Shown here in pieces: positions 36,435 to 48,635 of a stretch of 64,000 bases of DNA. Source of the DNA: Rhodoferax koreense (GTDB lineage Bacteria > Pseudomonadota > Gammaproteobacteria > Burkholderiales > Burkholderiaceae_C); NCBI RefSeq assembly GCF_001955695.1, contig NZ_CP019236.1, positions 2,480,001 through 2,544,000 of the forward strand, read 5' to 3'. Within the stretch, counting starts at the first letter, position 1. The number at the start of each line of letters is the position of its first letter. The notes below the pieces were generated by a model, which was not told the DNA's origin, made no database searches, and was given only the letters and a program-made list of their open reading frames with translations. The position numbers and the translations under genes are program-made.

Positions 36435-37721
36435 CTACGCCTGCTTTTTCTTGAAGAGTTCACGGAACACCGGGTAGATGTCCGCCACGTTGGCGATGCG
36501 CTGCATCGCGAAGCGGCCCGATTTCTCTTCCTGCAGCCGCGCGTATTCTTCCCACAGGTTCTGCGGCGGGCCGTCGGTGATCTCGATGTAGGCGAAATAT
36601 TGCGTCAGCGGCAGGATCGAGCCCTCCAGCAAGGCGCGGCACTTCGGGGAATCGTCGTGCCAGTTGTCGCCGTCCGACGCCTGCGCGCCGTAGATGTTCC
36701 AGGCGTTGCTCGGGTAGCGCGCGGTGATGATCTCGTGCATCAGCGTGAGGGCGCTCGACACCACCGTGCCGCCGGTCTCGCGCGAGGTGAAGAAGTCGTC
36801 CTCGTCCACTTCCGAGGCCACCGTGTGGTGGCGGATGAATACCACCTCGATGCGCTCGTAGTTGCGGTTGAGGAACAGGTACAGCAGCATGAAGAAGCGC
36901 TTGGCGATGCTCTTGCGCTCCTCGTCCATCGAGCCTGAGACGTCGAGCAGGCAGAACATCACCGCCTGCGTGGTCGGCTGCGGGATCTTGACGCGGTTGT
37001 TGTAGCGCAGGTCGAAGGTGTCGACGAAAGGCATGGCCTCGATCTTGGCGCGCACCTTGGCGATCTCGCGGCGCAGGCGCTCGGCTTCCTCGGAGCTGTC
37101 GAACGCCTCGGCCGGCAGCGTCTCGCGCAACGCCTTGAGTTCGGCCTCCAGCGCACGCAGTTGCGCCGCGTAGGGCCCGCCGATGGCGATCCGCCGGCCG
37201 GCCGCGCCGCGCATGGTGCGGCCGAGGTTGATGTTCGTCGGCACGCCGGTCTGCACGAAGCCCGCACGGATGCGCCGGTACTGGTCGATGCGGGCGAGCT
37301 GCTGCTTCACAAGGTTGGGCAGCGCCATCTCGTCGAAGAAGATGTCGAGGAACTCGTCCTTGGACAGCGTGAAGACGAACTCGTCGAGCCCTTCGCCGTC
37401 CTGCGCGGCCTGACCCTTGCCACTGCCGCCACCGCCCCCGCTGGGCGGCCGGTCGACCTGGTCGCCGCGGTTGAAGCGGTCGTTGCCGGGGCGCACGGTT
37501 TCCCACACGCCGCCACGGCCGTGCTCGAACTGCGGCTCGTTGATGTCCTTGCCGGGAATGCCGATCTTCTCGCCGTTGTCCAGATCGCGCACGCCGCGCT
37601 TGTTGATGGCGTCGGACACGGCCCGGCGGATCTGGCCCTTGAAGCGCTGGATGAATCGGCTGCGGTTGACCGAGCTCTTGTTCTTGCTGTCAAACCGCCG
37701 GTCGACGATGCGTACGGTCAT
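36435..37721 (-). CDS. YeaH/YhbH family protein (DUF444)
   Basis: A 428-residue protein with a conserved start (VDRRFDSKNKSSVNRSRFIQRFK), a glycine-rich linker near residue 95 (GGGGGSGKG) and a C-terminal von Willebrand A-like domain with the MIDAS-type DVSGSMDEERKS motif. It is encoded between prkA and spoVR, as expected for the PrkA kinase module active in starvation and stress. Its molecular function is not established. Confidence 0.94.
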   Translation of the reverse strand: MTVRIVDRRFDSKNKSSVNRSRFIQRFKGQIRRAVSDAINKRGVRDLDNGEKIGIPGKDINEPQFEHGRGGVWETVRPGNDRFNRGDQVDRPPSGGGGGSGKGQAAQDGEGLDEFVFTLSKDEFLDIFFDEMALPNLVKQQLARIDQYRRIRAGFVQTGVPTNINLGRTMRGAAGRRIAIGGPYAAQLRALEAELKALRETLPAEAFDSSEEAERLRREIAKVRAKIEAMPFVDTFDLRYNNRVKIPQPTTQAVMFCLLDVSGSMDEERKSIAKRFFMLLYLFLNRNYERIEVVFIRHHTVASEVDEDDFFTSRETGGTVVSSALTLMHEIITARYPSNAWNIYGAQASDGDNWHDDSPKCRALLEGSILPLTQYFAYIEITDGPPQNLWEEYARLQEEKSGRFAMQRIANVADIYPVFRELFKKKQA

Positions 37722-37760
37722 TCAAACTCCCGTGTTGCCTGCGATAGCCTCGAGATGGTC

Positions 37761-39683
37761 TCAAGAGGATTTTCTGACCCGCAGATACCATTCGCACAAC
37801 AGGCGTACCTGCTTCTCGGTATAGCCCTTGGAGATCATGCGGTTCACGAAGTCCTGGTGCTTCTTCTGCTCTTCGTTGCTGGCCTTGGTGTTGAAGGAAA
37901 TCACCGGCAGCAGTTCCTCGGTGTTGGAGAACATCTTCTTCTCGATCACCGCGCGCAGCTTCTCGTAGGAGGTCCAGCTCGGGTTCTTGCCGTCCTGCCG
38001 GGCGCGTGCGCGCAGCACGAAGTTGACGACTTCGTTGCGGAAGTCCTTCGGGTTCGAAATGCCGGCCGGCTTCTCGATCTTCTCGAGTTCGTCGTTGAGC
38101 GCGCTGCGGTCGAGTATTTCGCCCGTGTTCGGGTCGCGGTATTCCTGGTCCTGGATCCAGAAGTCGGCATAGACGACGTAACGGTCGAAGATGTTCTGGC
38201 CGTATTCCGAATAACTCTCGAGGTACGAGGTCTGGATTTCCTTGCCGATGAATTCGGCATACCGCGGCGACAGGAATTCCTTGATCGAGCGCAGGTATTT
38301 TTCCTCGACCTCGGGCGCGAACTGCTCCTGTTCGATCTGCTGCTCGAGCACGTACATGAGGTGCACCGGATTGGCCGCCACCTCGCGGTGGTCGAAGTTG
38401 AAAACACGCGACAGGATCTTGAACGCGAAGCGGGTCGACAGCCCGTTCATGCCTTCATCCACGCCGGCGAAGTCGCGGTATTCCTGGTAGCTCTTGGCCT
38501 TGGGGTCGGTGTCCTTCAGGTTCTCCCCGTCATAGACGCGCATCTTCGAAAAGATGCTCGAATTCTCAGGCGCCTTCAGCCGCGAGAGCACCGAGAATTG
38601 CGCCAGCATGCGCAACGTGTCGGGCGCGCAGGGCGCGTTGGCCAGAGAGGAGTTGGTGACGAGTTTCTCGTAGATGTGGATCTCGTCGGACACGCGCAGC
38701 GAGTAGGGCACCTTGACGATGTAGATCCGGTCGAGAAAGGCCTCGTTGTTGCGGTTGTTCTTGAAGGCCTGCCATTCCGATTCGTTCGAGTGGGCGAGGA
38801 TCAGCCCATCGAACGGAATGGCGCCGAAACCTTCCGTGCCCTTGTAGTTGCCTTCCTGCGTGGCCGTGAGCAGCGGGTGCAGCACCTTGATCGGCGCCTT
38901 GAACATTTCCACGAATTCCAGCACGCCGCGGTTGGCCAGGCACAGGCCGCCGGAATACGAATACGCGTCCGGGTCGTCCTGCGAATAGGTCTCGAGCTTG
39001 CGGATGTCGATCTTGCCGACCAGCGCCGAGATGTCCTGGTTGTTCTCGTCGCCGGGCTCGGTCTTGGAGACGGCGATCTGCGACAGCACCGACGGGCGCA
39101 GCTTGACCACGCGGAACTTGGTGATGTCGCCGCCGAACTCCTGCAGCCGCTTCACGGCCCATGGGCTCATGATGGTGTTGAGGTAGCGGCGCGGGATGTT
39201 GTAGTCGTCCTCGAGCAGCTTGGCGTCTTCCTCCGGCCTGAACAGGCCCAGCGGCGACTCGTGCACCGGGGAGCCCTTGATCGCGTAGAACGGCACGCGC
39301 TCGATCAGGTGTTTCAGTTTTTCAGCCAACGATGACTTGCCGCCGCCCACTGGCCCGAGCAGGTACAGGATCTGCTTCTTTTCCTCCAGGCCCTGGGCGG
39401 CATGGCGGAAGTAGGAAACGATGCTCTCGATCACTTCCTCCATGCCGTAGAGGTCCCGGAAGGCCGGGTAAATCTTGATCATCTTGTTGGCGAAGATGCG
39501 CGACATGCGCGGATCGGTGCGCGTGTCCACCATCTCGGGCTCGCCGATCGCCATCAGCATGCGTTCGGCCACGCTGGCATAGGCCGAGGCATCCTTCTTG
39601 CACAAGTCCAGGTATTCCTGGATCGACATTTCTTCTTCCTGGGCCGCCTCGAAGCGGCTTTGGTAGCGCGTGAAAATGGACAT
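37761..39683 (-). CDS. prkA: PrkA family serine protein kinase (YeaG)
   Basis: A 640-residue protein with an N-terminal AAA+ domain (Walker A LLGPVGGGKSSLAEK near residue 110) and a C-terminal PrkA kinase-like domain. Length equals that of YeaG-type proteins. AGGAGAG precedes the ATG. It is the first gene of the prkA-yeaH-spoVR unit; its promoter should lie in the 120 bp before it. In enterobacteria this module is induced by RpoS and nitrogen starvation, which I cannot verify here. Confidence 0.95.
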   Translation of the reverse strand: MSIFTRYQSRFEAAQEEEMSIQEYLDLCKKDASAYASVAERMLMAIGEPEMVDTRTDPRMSRIFANKMIKIYPAFRDLYGMEEVIESIVSYFRHAAQGLEEKKQILYLLGPVGGGKSSLAEKLKHLIERVPFYAIKGSPVHESPLGLFRPEEDAKLLEDDYNIPRRYLNTIMSPWAVKRLQEFGGDITKFRVVKLRPSVLSQIAVSKTEPGDENNQDISALVGKIDIRKLETYSQDDPDAYSYSGGLCLANRGVLEFVEMFKAPIKVLHPLLTATQEGNYKGTEGFGAIPFDGLILAHSNESEWQAFKNNRNNEAFLDRIYIVKVPYSLRVSDEIHIYEKLVTNSSLANAPCAPDTLRMLAQFSVLSRLKAPENSSIFSKMRVYDGENLKDTDPKAKSYQEYRDFAGVDEGMNGLSTRFAFKILSRVFNFDHREVAANPVHLMYVLEQQIEQEQFAPEVEEKYLRSIKEFLSPRYAEFIGKEIQTSYLESYSEYGQNIFDRYVVYADFWIQDQEYRDPNTGEILDRSALNDELEKIEKPAGISNPKDFRNEVVNFVLRARARQDGKNPSWTSYEKLRAVIEKKMFSNTEELLPVISFNTKASNEEQKKHQDFVNRMISKGYTEKQVRLLCEWYLRVRKSS

Positions 39684-39803
39684 GACTCTCTCCTGGTGAA
39701 GGAAACAATACGGTCTGTGCAGGCTCGCCTCTTAATCGGCTATTTCACCCTTATCAACGATCATAGGCCTTCCGTGTTGACATGCGAAACGAATTCTCCG
39801 CTG

Positions 39804-40541
39804 TTAGTGCAGGACATCCAAAACGCGATCGAGCCCACCTGCATTGATCGCTATCATGGCCTTCTCGCGCACCCGTGGCTTGGCGTGGTAGGCCACCGAA
39901 AGACCGGCCACGGCCATCATCGGCAGATCGTTGGCACCGTCGCCCATGGCGATCGCCTGGCTCGGCGCAATGCCCAGTCTGTCGCAGGTTTCCAACAGCA
40001 TCCTGCGCTTTTCATCGCCGTCGCAGATGTCGCCCCAGGGCTGGTCGACCATGCGGCCGGTCAGCAGGCCGTCCTCGATCTCCAGCACGTTGGAACGGGT
40101 GAAGTCGATCTTCAGCAGGTCGCGCACATGGTCGGTGAAGAAGGTGAAGCCGCCACTCACCAGCAGGACCTTCATGCCCGCGGCCTGGCAGGCCGCAACG
40201 AGCCGCTTCGCGCCGGGATTGAGTTGCAGCCGCTCGCGCAGCACCTGTTCCATGCTGGCCACGCTCACGCCCTTGAGCAGCGCCACACGGCGGCGCAGGC
40301 TTTCCTTGTAGTCGCTGATCTCGCCGCGCATCGCCGCTTCGGTGATGGCCGAGACCTCGGCCTTTCGGCCCGCGGCATCGGCAATTTCATCGACACATTC
40401 GATATTGATCAGTGTCGAATCCATGTCGAACGCGATGAGCTTGAAGTCGCGCATCGACAGCGGGGGACGGATGTTCTGGATCACGAGGCCGGGTGCGAAT
40501 TCGATGGCTTCGGCTTGGTGGCTTGAAGGGCTGTTGGACAT
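39804..40541 (-). CDS. serB: Phosphoserine phosphatase
   Basis: A 245-residue HAD phosphatase that makes serine from O-phosphoserine. It shows the nucleophile motif AFDMDSTLIN, motif II VSGGFTFF and motif IV MGDGANDLPM. It is shorter than E. coli SerB because the N-terminal ACT-like region is reduced to about 45 residues. MSNSPSS at 40541 is preferred to 40598, which would overlap the CHAT gene stop. Confidence 0.94.
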   Translation of the reverse strand: MSNSPSSHQAEAIEFAPGLVIQNIRPPLSMRDFKLIAFDMDSTLINIECVDEIADAAGRKAEVSAITEAAMRGEISDYKESLRRRVALLKGVSVASMEQVLRERLQLNPGAKRLVAACQAAGMKVLLVSGGFTFFTDHVRDLLKIDFTRSNVLEIEDGLLTGRMVDQPWGDICDGDEKRRMLLETCDRLGIAPSQAIAMGDGANDLPMMAVAGLSVAYHAKPRVREKAMIAINAGGLDRVLDVLH

Positions 40542-40597
40542 GGGTGAAGAATCGGGAAGTAAGGAAGTAAAGTTGAAAAAATTCGCAGGGCGGTGCA

Positions 40598-43555
40598 TCA
40601 GCGGGCGCCGTCACCGGCGAGGAAATACGGCGCCCAGAAGTACGGATGGCGGTACAGCGCACCGAACTTGCCGGCCGACATCTCGCGCTGGCTCGCCGCC
40701 AGGGCCTGCGCCTTGCCGAGCGCGGGGTCCTGCGCCAAGGTCCGGAAGGTCTGTACCGTCAGGTCCTTGGCCGATTGCGATTCCACCGCCCATTGCGTGG
40801 CCATGAGCGTGCGGGCGCCGGACGCGAAGAAGCCGCGCAGCAGGGCGGCCATCGAGTCGCCGGCCGCGCCGCTGGCGTAACCGGTGTTGCAGGCCGACAG
40901 CAGCACCATGTCGGCATCGAGCCGCAGGCCGACGATGTCGTCGATCGTCAGCACCGAATCGGCCAGGCCCTGTCCCTCGTAGGACATCGCCAGGCCGGCC
41001 TTGGGCATGCCGGGCACCTCGCCGGGCAGCAGGCCGTGCGTGGCGAAGGCGACGACGCGGGTGTCGACCAGGTTCTGCCGCATCACCTGGCTGCGCGAGG
41101 CGCTGGTGCCGCGCAACACGCTGGCCGCATCGGCGCCGAGCGCGTTGCCGATGGCCTGGACTTCGTCCATTGTTTCAGGCAACGGCCGGATGCGGCGGTA
41201 GTCGAGCGCCGGGCGCAGTCCAGGTTCGACCGGCAAGGCGTTCTGGCGCACCACGCGGCTGGTGGCCGGGGCGGCCGCCGGGGTGTCGCGTCCGTCGAAA
41301 CTCGGGTCGGCGAAGGCCGTGAACGGCAGCTTCGCCCGGGACGGGCCATGCCCGCGCGCCAGCATCAGGGAGGATGCGCTGGGCATCAGCACCGGCGTGG
41401 CCTGGCCGATCCACCAACTGGCCTGATCGAGCTTCGTGGCGGGCTGCGTGACCAGCACGTTCCACGGCACGTTGCTCAGTACACCGCCGGCCGCGATGTA
41501 GACCGTGCGCGCCCCGCGCAGCGGCTGCGCCAGCGGGGCCAGCCAGGTCCGGTACACGGCATGGCTGGCCGCGAGGTCGAAGCCGGCCAGGTCGTTGTCC
41601 TTCTCCGGCGGCCGGCCGGCGTCGAACGGCGCGCGCAGCGCGGCGATGGCCTTGCGGGCCTCGGCGCGCGAGGTGGCGATGCGCAGGGCCTGCAGGCCGC
41701 CGCCGGGCTGGACCACGAAGGCGTAGGCGCTCTGCGGGCCGGCGTAGAAGTTGACATAGGCCTCGCCTGGGCGCAGCGCCGCACCCAGCGTGGCGGCGCT
41801 CGGGATGCTCGGACTGATCAGTTCGCGGTAGACCGGAAACGCCGCGGCGATCTGGCGGCGCAGTTCGACCAGCCGGGCGGTGCTGGCGGCAAAGCTCTTC
41901 TGTTTTTCAGCCTGCTCGGCCTCGCGGCGCTTTTGCTGCTTCTCGTCCACCTTCTCCTGTTTCGCCAACCGCTCGAGCCGGTCGGTGGCGACGTTGAACG
42001 CGCGCCGGCTCGTCGACTCCTCGAAGCGCAACTGCTGCTCCTGCTCGACGAGATCGCGCAGCTTGGGGTCGCTCGCTGCCAGCCGGGCCGCGCCATCGGC
42101 GAGCGCACCTTGCGACGCACTGGTGCGCAGCAGTTCGGCGACGCGGAAGGCCAGCGCGGCCGCGCTTGGCGACGGAGCCTGCCCGGAACCGGGCAGCAGC
42201 GTGTCCAGGATCTTGGCCAGCGCGCCGTCTTCCACATACGAACCGCGGTAGTTGGCGTCCACCCAGTCGTCGCCGGTGCTGGCCAGTCGCGACACGAAAC
42301 GCGCCATCGCCGCCTCGGACACGGGTGCCGCCGGGTCGTTCAACTGGTACAGCATCTGCATCGCGACCTGGTACTTGTAGAAGGCATTGTCCGAACCCCG
42401 GCGCTTGAGATTGGACGCCACCACCACACCGACGCGGTCCGACGCGTCGGCCCACTGGCCGCGCGAGGCCATGAACAGGGAATCGGCTTCCACGCCCGCG
42501 AAGCTGCCATTCAGCACCACGTTGGCTGCACGCGCGCGCTGCAGCCGGTCCGCATCGTCCTGGTAGTCGCCGATGCGGCCCATCGCCAGCGCGATCATCA
42601 GCCGCAGCCGGCGCGAGACGCCCAGCGCCACCTCATGCTCCTGCGCGCCGGCCTTCAGGTAGCCGGCAATACCGGCGTCCACCGCCGCCAGCGCCGCATC
42701 GTAGTCGTCGTGCGAACACAGCGCGATCGCCAGCGCGGTGTTCAGGCTGGCCAATTGGTAGGGCGTGGCATACAGGTCCGGGCGCGTGGCCACGCGCTGC
42801 TGGATGCCCCGGATGTAGCTCAGCGCCTCCTCGCGGCGGTTGTTCTGCACCAGCAGCAGCACGTGCACCTGCACGTTGTTGAGCAGTTCGTTGGCGGCCG
42901 CCTGGTGGCGTTTCGGGCTGAGCGCGGGGTCGTTGAAATTGGCCCAGGCCAGCTCCGAGCGTTCGCGCGTCTTGGACAGCGCGATGTCGTGGCGGCCGGT
43001 TGCGCGCCGGGCGATCTCGGCTTCGGCCTGCAGGAAGGTGTAGGACGGGTCGCTGTTCAGTTTCTCGTATTCCTCGGCCGGGGTGTCTTTGGCCAGTTGC
43101 TTGGCGCGCTGCACCGCGCGCTGGCTTTTCGGATAGTCGCCGATCAGCGCGTAGCTCACCGCCAGCGAGGATGCGGCCAACGACCGGCGGCCCGGCGAGA
43201 TACTCGCATCCTCGAGCAGATCGTCGCGCACCTTCAGCGACTCGGGAATGCGCGCGCCGCGGGCGTAGGCACTGATGAGTTCGCTGTACACGCGGTAGCG
43301 CGTCTCGCCATCCTGGGCGGCCGTGAGTTGCTGGCGCAAGGCCTGCACCCGGGTTTCGAGGTCTTCCTTCGCGGCGGCTTCGGGCGCGCGATCGGCCGGT
43401 GCTGCATCCTCTTCCGCGGCCATCTCGGACATCTCCGAGATCTCGGCCCTGCCAGCGGAGGGCTGGGCGCCGGCTGGGGTCGACAGCAGCGCCACCACCA
43501 ACCCGGCGGCGGCCCCGAGCGCGGCGATCGGCTTGCATTTCACTGGAAGACGCAT
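40598..43555 (-). CDS. Exported TPR-CHAT domain protein
   Basis: A 985-residue protein with a signal peptide (MRLPVKCKPIAALGAAAGLV, ending near PAGAQ), a long alpha-helical tetratricopeptide-like region (about 60-480), a charged coiled segment rich in K/E/Q (about 530-570) and a C-terminal CHAT caspase-like domain (about 620-985). The catalytic dyad is present: histidine in FATHGLLPG (about H840) and cysteine in LLSACNTGY (about C889). It is therefore a potentially active protease placed outside the cytoplasm. It lies 16 bp after mfd and before serB. Its target is unknown. Confidence 0.9.
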   Translation of the reverse strand: MRLPVKCKPIAALGAAAGLVVALLSTPAGAQPSAGRAEISEMSEMAAEEDAAPADRAPEAAAKEDLETRVQALRQQLTAAQDGETRYRVYSELISAYARGARIPESLKVRDDLLEDASISPGRRSLAASSLAVSYALIGDYPKSQRAVQRAKQLAKDTPAEEYEKLNSDPSYTFLQAEAEIARRATGRHDIALSKTRERSELAWANFNDPALSPKRHQAAANELLNNVQVHVLLLVQNNRREEALSYIRGIQQRVATRPDLYATPYQLASLNTALAIALCSHDDYDAALAAVDAGIAGYLKAGAQEHEVALGVSRRLRLMIALAMGRIGDYQDDADRLQRARAANVVLNGSFAGVEADSLFMASRGQWADASDRVGVVVASNLKRRGSDNAFYKYQVAMQMLYQLNDPAAPVSEAAMARFVSRLASTGDDWVDANYRGSYVEDGALAKILDTLLPGSGQAPSPSAAALAFRVAELLRTSASQGALADGAARLAASDPKLRDLVEQEQQLRFEESTSRRAFNVATDRLERLAKQEKVDEKQQKRREAEQAEKQKSFAASTARLVELRRQIAAAFPVYRELISPSIPSAATLGAALRPGEAYVNFYAGPQSAYAFVVQPGGGLQALRIATSRAEARKAIAALRAPFDAGRPPEKDNDLAGFDLAASHAVYRTWLAPLAQPLRGARTVYIAAGGVLSNVPWNVLVTQPATKLDQASWWIGQATPVLMPSASSLMLARGHGPSRAKLPFTAFADPSFDGRDTPAAAPATSRVVRQNALPVEPGLRPALDYRRIRPLPETMDEVQAIGNALGADAASVLRGTSASRSQVMRQNLVDTRVVAFATHGLLPGEVPGMPKAGLAMSYEGQGLADSVLTIDDIVGLRLDADMVLLSACNTGYASGAAGDSMAALLRGFFASGARTLMATQWAVESQSAKDLTVQTFRTLAQDPALGKAQALAASQREMSAGKFGALYRHPYFWAPYFLAGDGAR

Positions 43556-43571
43556 GAAAAACCTCCGAAGG

Positions 43572-47084
<3,513 letters not shown>

Positions 47085-47116
47085 AAGGCCTGTGGGTTTG
47101 CGCTGGAAAACACGAA

Positions 47117-47142
47117 ACCCCCCAACCTGGAAGGTGGGGGGT
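47117..47142. promoter_or_regulatory. Hairpin in the mfd-ispD divergent region
   Basis: ACCCCCCAACCT pairs with AGGTGGGGGGT (one bulge) around a three-base loop, 33 bp from the mfd start and 33 bp from ispD. It would sit in the 5' end of one transcript or between the promoters. No known RNA family was recognised. Confidence 0.5.
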
Positions 47143-47174
47143 GTGGTGATCGGTCGATTTTAGAATGGGGGACG

Positions 47175-47936
47175 ATGTCCAGTCCTCCAAGTGCTCCCGT
47201 TCCCCTTTCTCCACCCCGTTTCTTTGCCTTGATCCCCTGTGCCGGCGTCGGAAGCCGGGCCATCGCGGCAGGCGCCGCCGCCGCCGTTCCCAAGCAATAC
47301 CAGCCGGTCGCCGGCCAGCCGATGGTGATGCACACGCTCGCAGCCTTTGCCAGCGTGGAGCGCATCGCCGACCTGCTGGTGGTGGTGGCGCCCGGCGACG
47401 ATTTCTTCGAGCACCAGAGTTCGCCCTATGCGGTTTCGGCCTGCGGCGGCGCCACGCGGGCCGAGAGCGTGGCCAACGGCCTGCACGACCTGTTCGAGCA
47501 CGGCGCGCGCGGCCACGACTGGGTGCTGGTGCACGACGCCGCGCGTTGCCTGGTCACACCCGCGCAGATCGACGCGCTCATCGACGCCTGCGAAGCCGAC
47601 GCCGTCGGCGGCCTGCTGGCCCTGCCGCTGCCCGACACCTTGAAGAGCGAAGGCGAGGGCGCCGCCGCCGGCCGCGTCGCCGCCACCTTGCCGCGCGCGG
47701 GCAAGTGGCTGGCGCAGACGCCGCAGATGTTCCGCATCGGCCTGCTGAGCCAGGCGCTGCAGAACGCCGCGGACGAGGTCACCGACGAAGCCAGCGCCAT
47801 CGAGGCCATGGGCCTGGCGCCGCGGCTGGTGCGCGGCAGCGCGCAGAATTTCAAGGTCACCTATCCCGAGGATTTCGCGCTGGCCGAAGCCGTGCTCGAA
47901 AGCCGCCAGAAACCCCGCCGGAGCATCGCACCATGA
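47175..47936 (+). CDS. ispD: 2-C-methyl-D-erythritol 4-phosphate cytidylyltransferase
   Basis: A 253-residue nucleotidyltransferase of the non-mevalonate isoprenoid pathway. It has the N-terminal AGVGSR loop and PKQYQPVAG, then [17 protein letters not shown] and [10 protein letters not shown]. The family motif is kept although the stretch [10 protein letters not shown] is richer in alanine than usual. Its stop overlaps the ispF start (ATGA). Confidence 0.95.
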   Translation: MSSPPSAPVPLSPPRFFALIPCAGVGSRAIAAGAAAAVPKQYQPVAGQPMVMHTLAAFASVERIADLLVVVAPGDDFFEHQSSPYAVSACGGATRAESVANGLHDLFEHGARGHDWVLVHDAARCLVTPAQIDALIDACEADAVGGLLALPLPDTLKSEGEGAAAGRVAATLPRAGKWLAQTPQMFRIGLLSQALQNAADEVTDEASAIEAMGLAPRLVRGSAQNFKVTYPEDFALAEAVLESRQKPRRSIAP

Positions 47937-48406
47937 GATTCAGAATCGGAGAGGGCTGGGACACGCATGCCCTGGTGGCCGGGCGCAAGCTCATCATCGG
48001 CGGCGTCGAGATTCCGTACCACCTGGGCCTGCTCGGCCATTCGGACGCCGACGTGCTGCTGCACGCCATCACCGACGCCCTGCTCGGCGCGGCGGCGCTC
48101 GGCGACATCGGCACCCACTTCTCGGACACCGATGCCAGGTTCAAGGGCGCCGATTCGATGCTGCTCTTGGTCGAGGCCGCGCGGCTGGTGCAGGTGCAGG
48201 GCTACCAGATCGGCAACATCGACAGCACCGTGATCGCCCAGGCCCCGAAACTCATGCCGCACATCCCGGCGATGCGCACCGGCATCGCCCAGGCGCTGGG
48301 CCTGCTGCCGTCGCAGGTGAACGTCAAGGCCAAGACGGCGGAGAAGATGGGGCCGGTGGGCGAAGGGCGGGCGATGGAGGCGCGGGCGGTGGTGCTGTTG
48401 TATTGA
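47933..48406 (+). CDS. ispF: 2-C-methyl-D-erythritol 2,4-cyclodiphosphate synthase
   Basis: A 157-residue trimeric metal enzyme, next step but one after IspD. Metal ligands are D10 and H12 in GEGWDTHAL (GHGFDxH in E. coli) and the later histidine in [28 protein letters not shown] C-terminal sequence is present as [19 protein letters not shown]. It is coupled to ispD by overlapping stop and start. Downstream lies the repeat array at 48.4 kb. Confidence 0.96.
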   Translation: MRFRIGEGWDTHALVAGRKLIIGGVEIPYHLGLLGHSDADVLLHAITDALLGAAALGDIGTHFSDTDARFKGADSMLLLVEAARLVQVQGYQIGNIDSTVIAQAPKLMPHIPAMRTGIAQALGLLPSQVNVKAKTAEKMGPVGEGRAMEARAVVLLY

Positions 48407-48420
48407 GCAGATGGTGGGTG

Positions 48421-48610
48421 CTTCGACAGGCTCAGCACGAACGGTGTTTGCGGGGTGAATTGGCAAAGTGCTCGGACAGGCTCAGCATGAACGGGACTTG
48501 CCAGATGGGTTGGCAAAATGCTTCGACAGGCTCAGCACGAACGGTGTTGTGGTTCGACAGGCTCAGGAGGAACGGTGTTGTAGATCCGTTCGCCCTGAGC
48601 CTGTCGAAGG
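48421..48610. repeat. Intergenic repeat cluster with 50-bp period
   Basis: Direct copies of CTTCGACAGGCTCAGCACGA... start at 48421, 48471 and 48521, exactly 50 bp apart; the spacers TTGGCAAAGTG and TTGGCAAAATG show that the whole 50-bp unit was duplicated. A fourth partial copy starts at 48553 and an inverted copy (CCGTTCGCCCTGAGCCTGTC) lies at 48586-48610. The facing copies can form a hairpin that would end both convergent ispF and envZ transcripts. The same element flanks the 5.4-kb array. Confidence 0.9.
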
Positions 48611-48635
48611 GCCTGCCGGCTGACACCGGCAAAGC

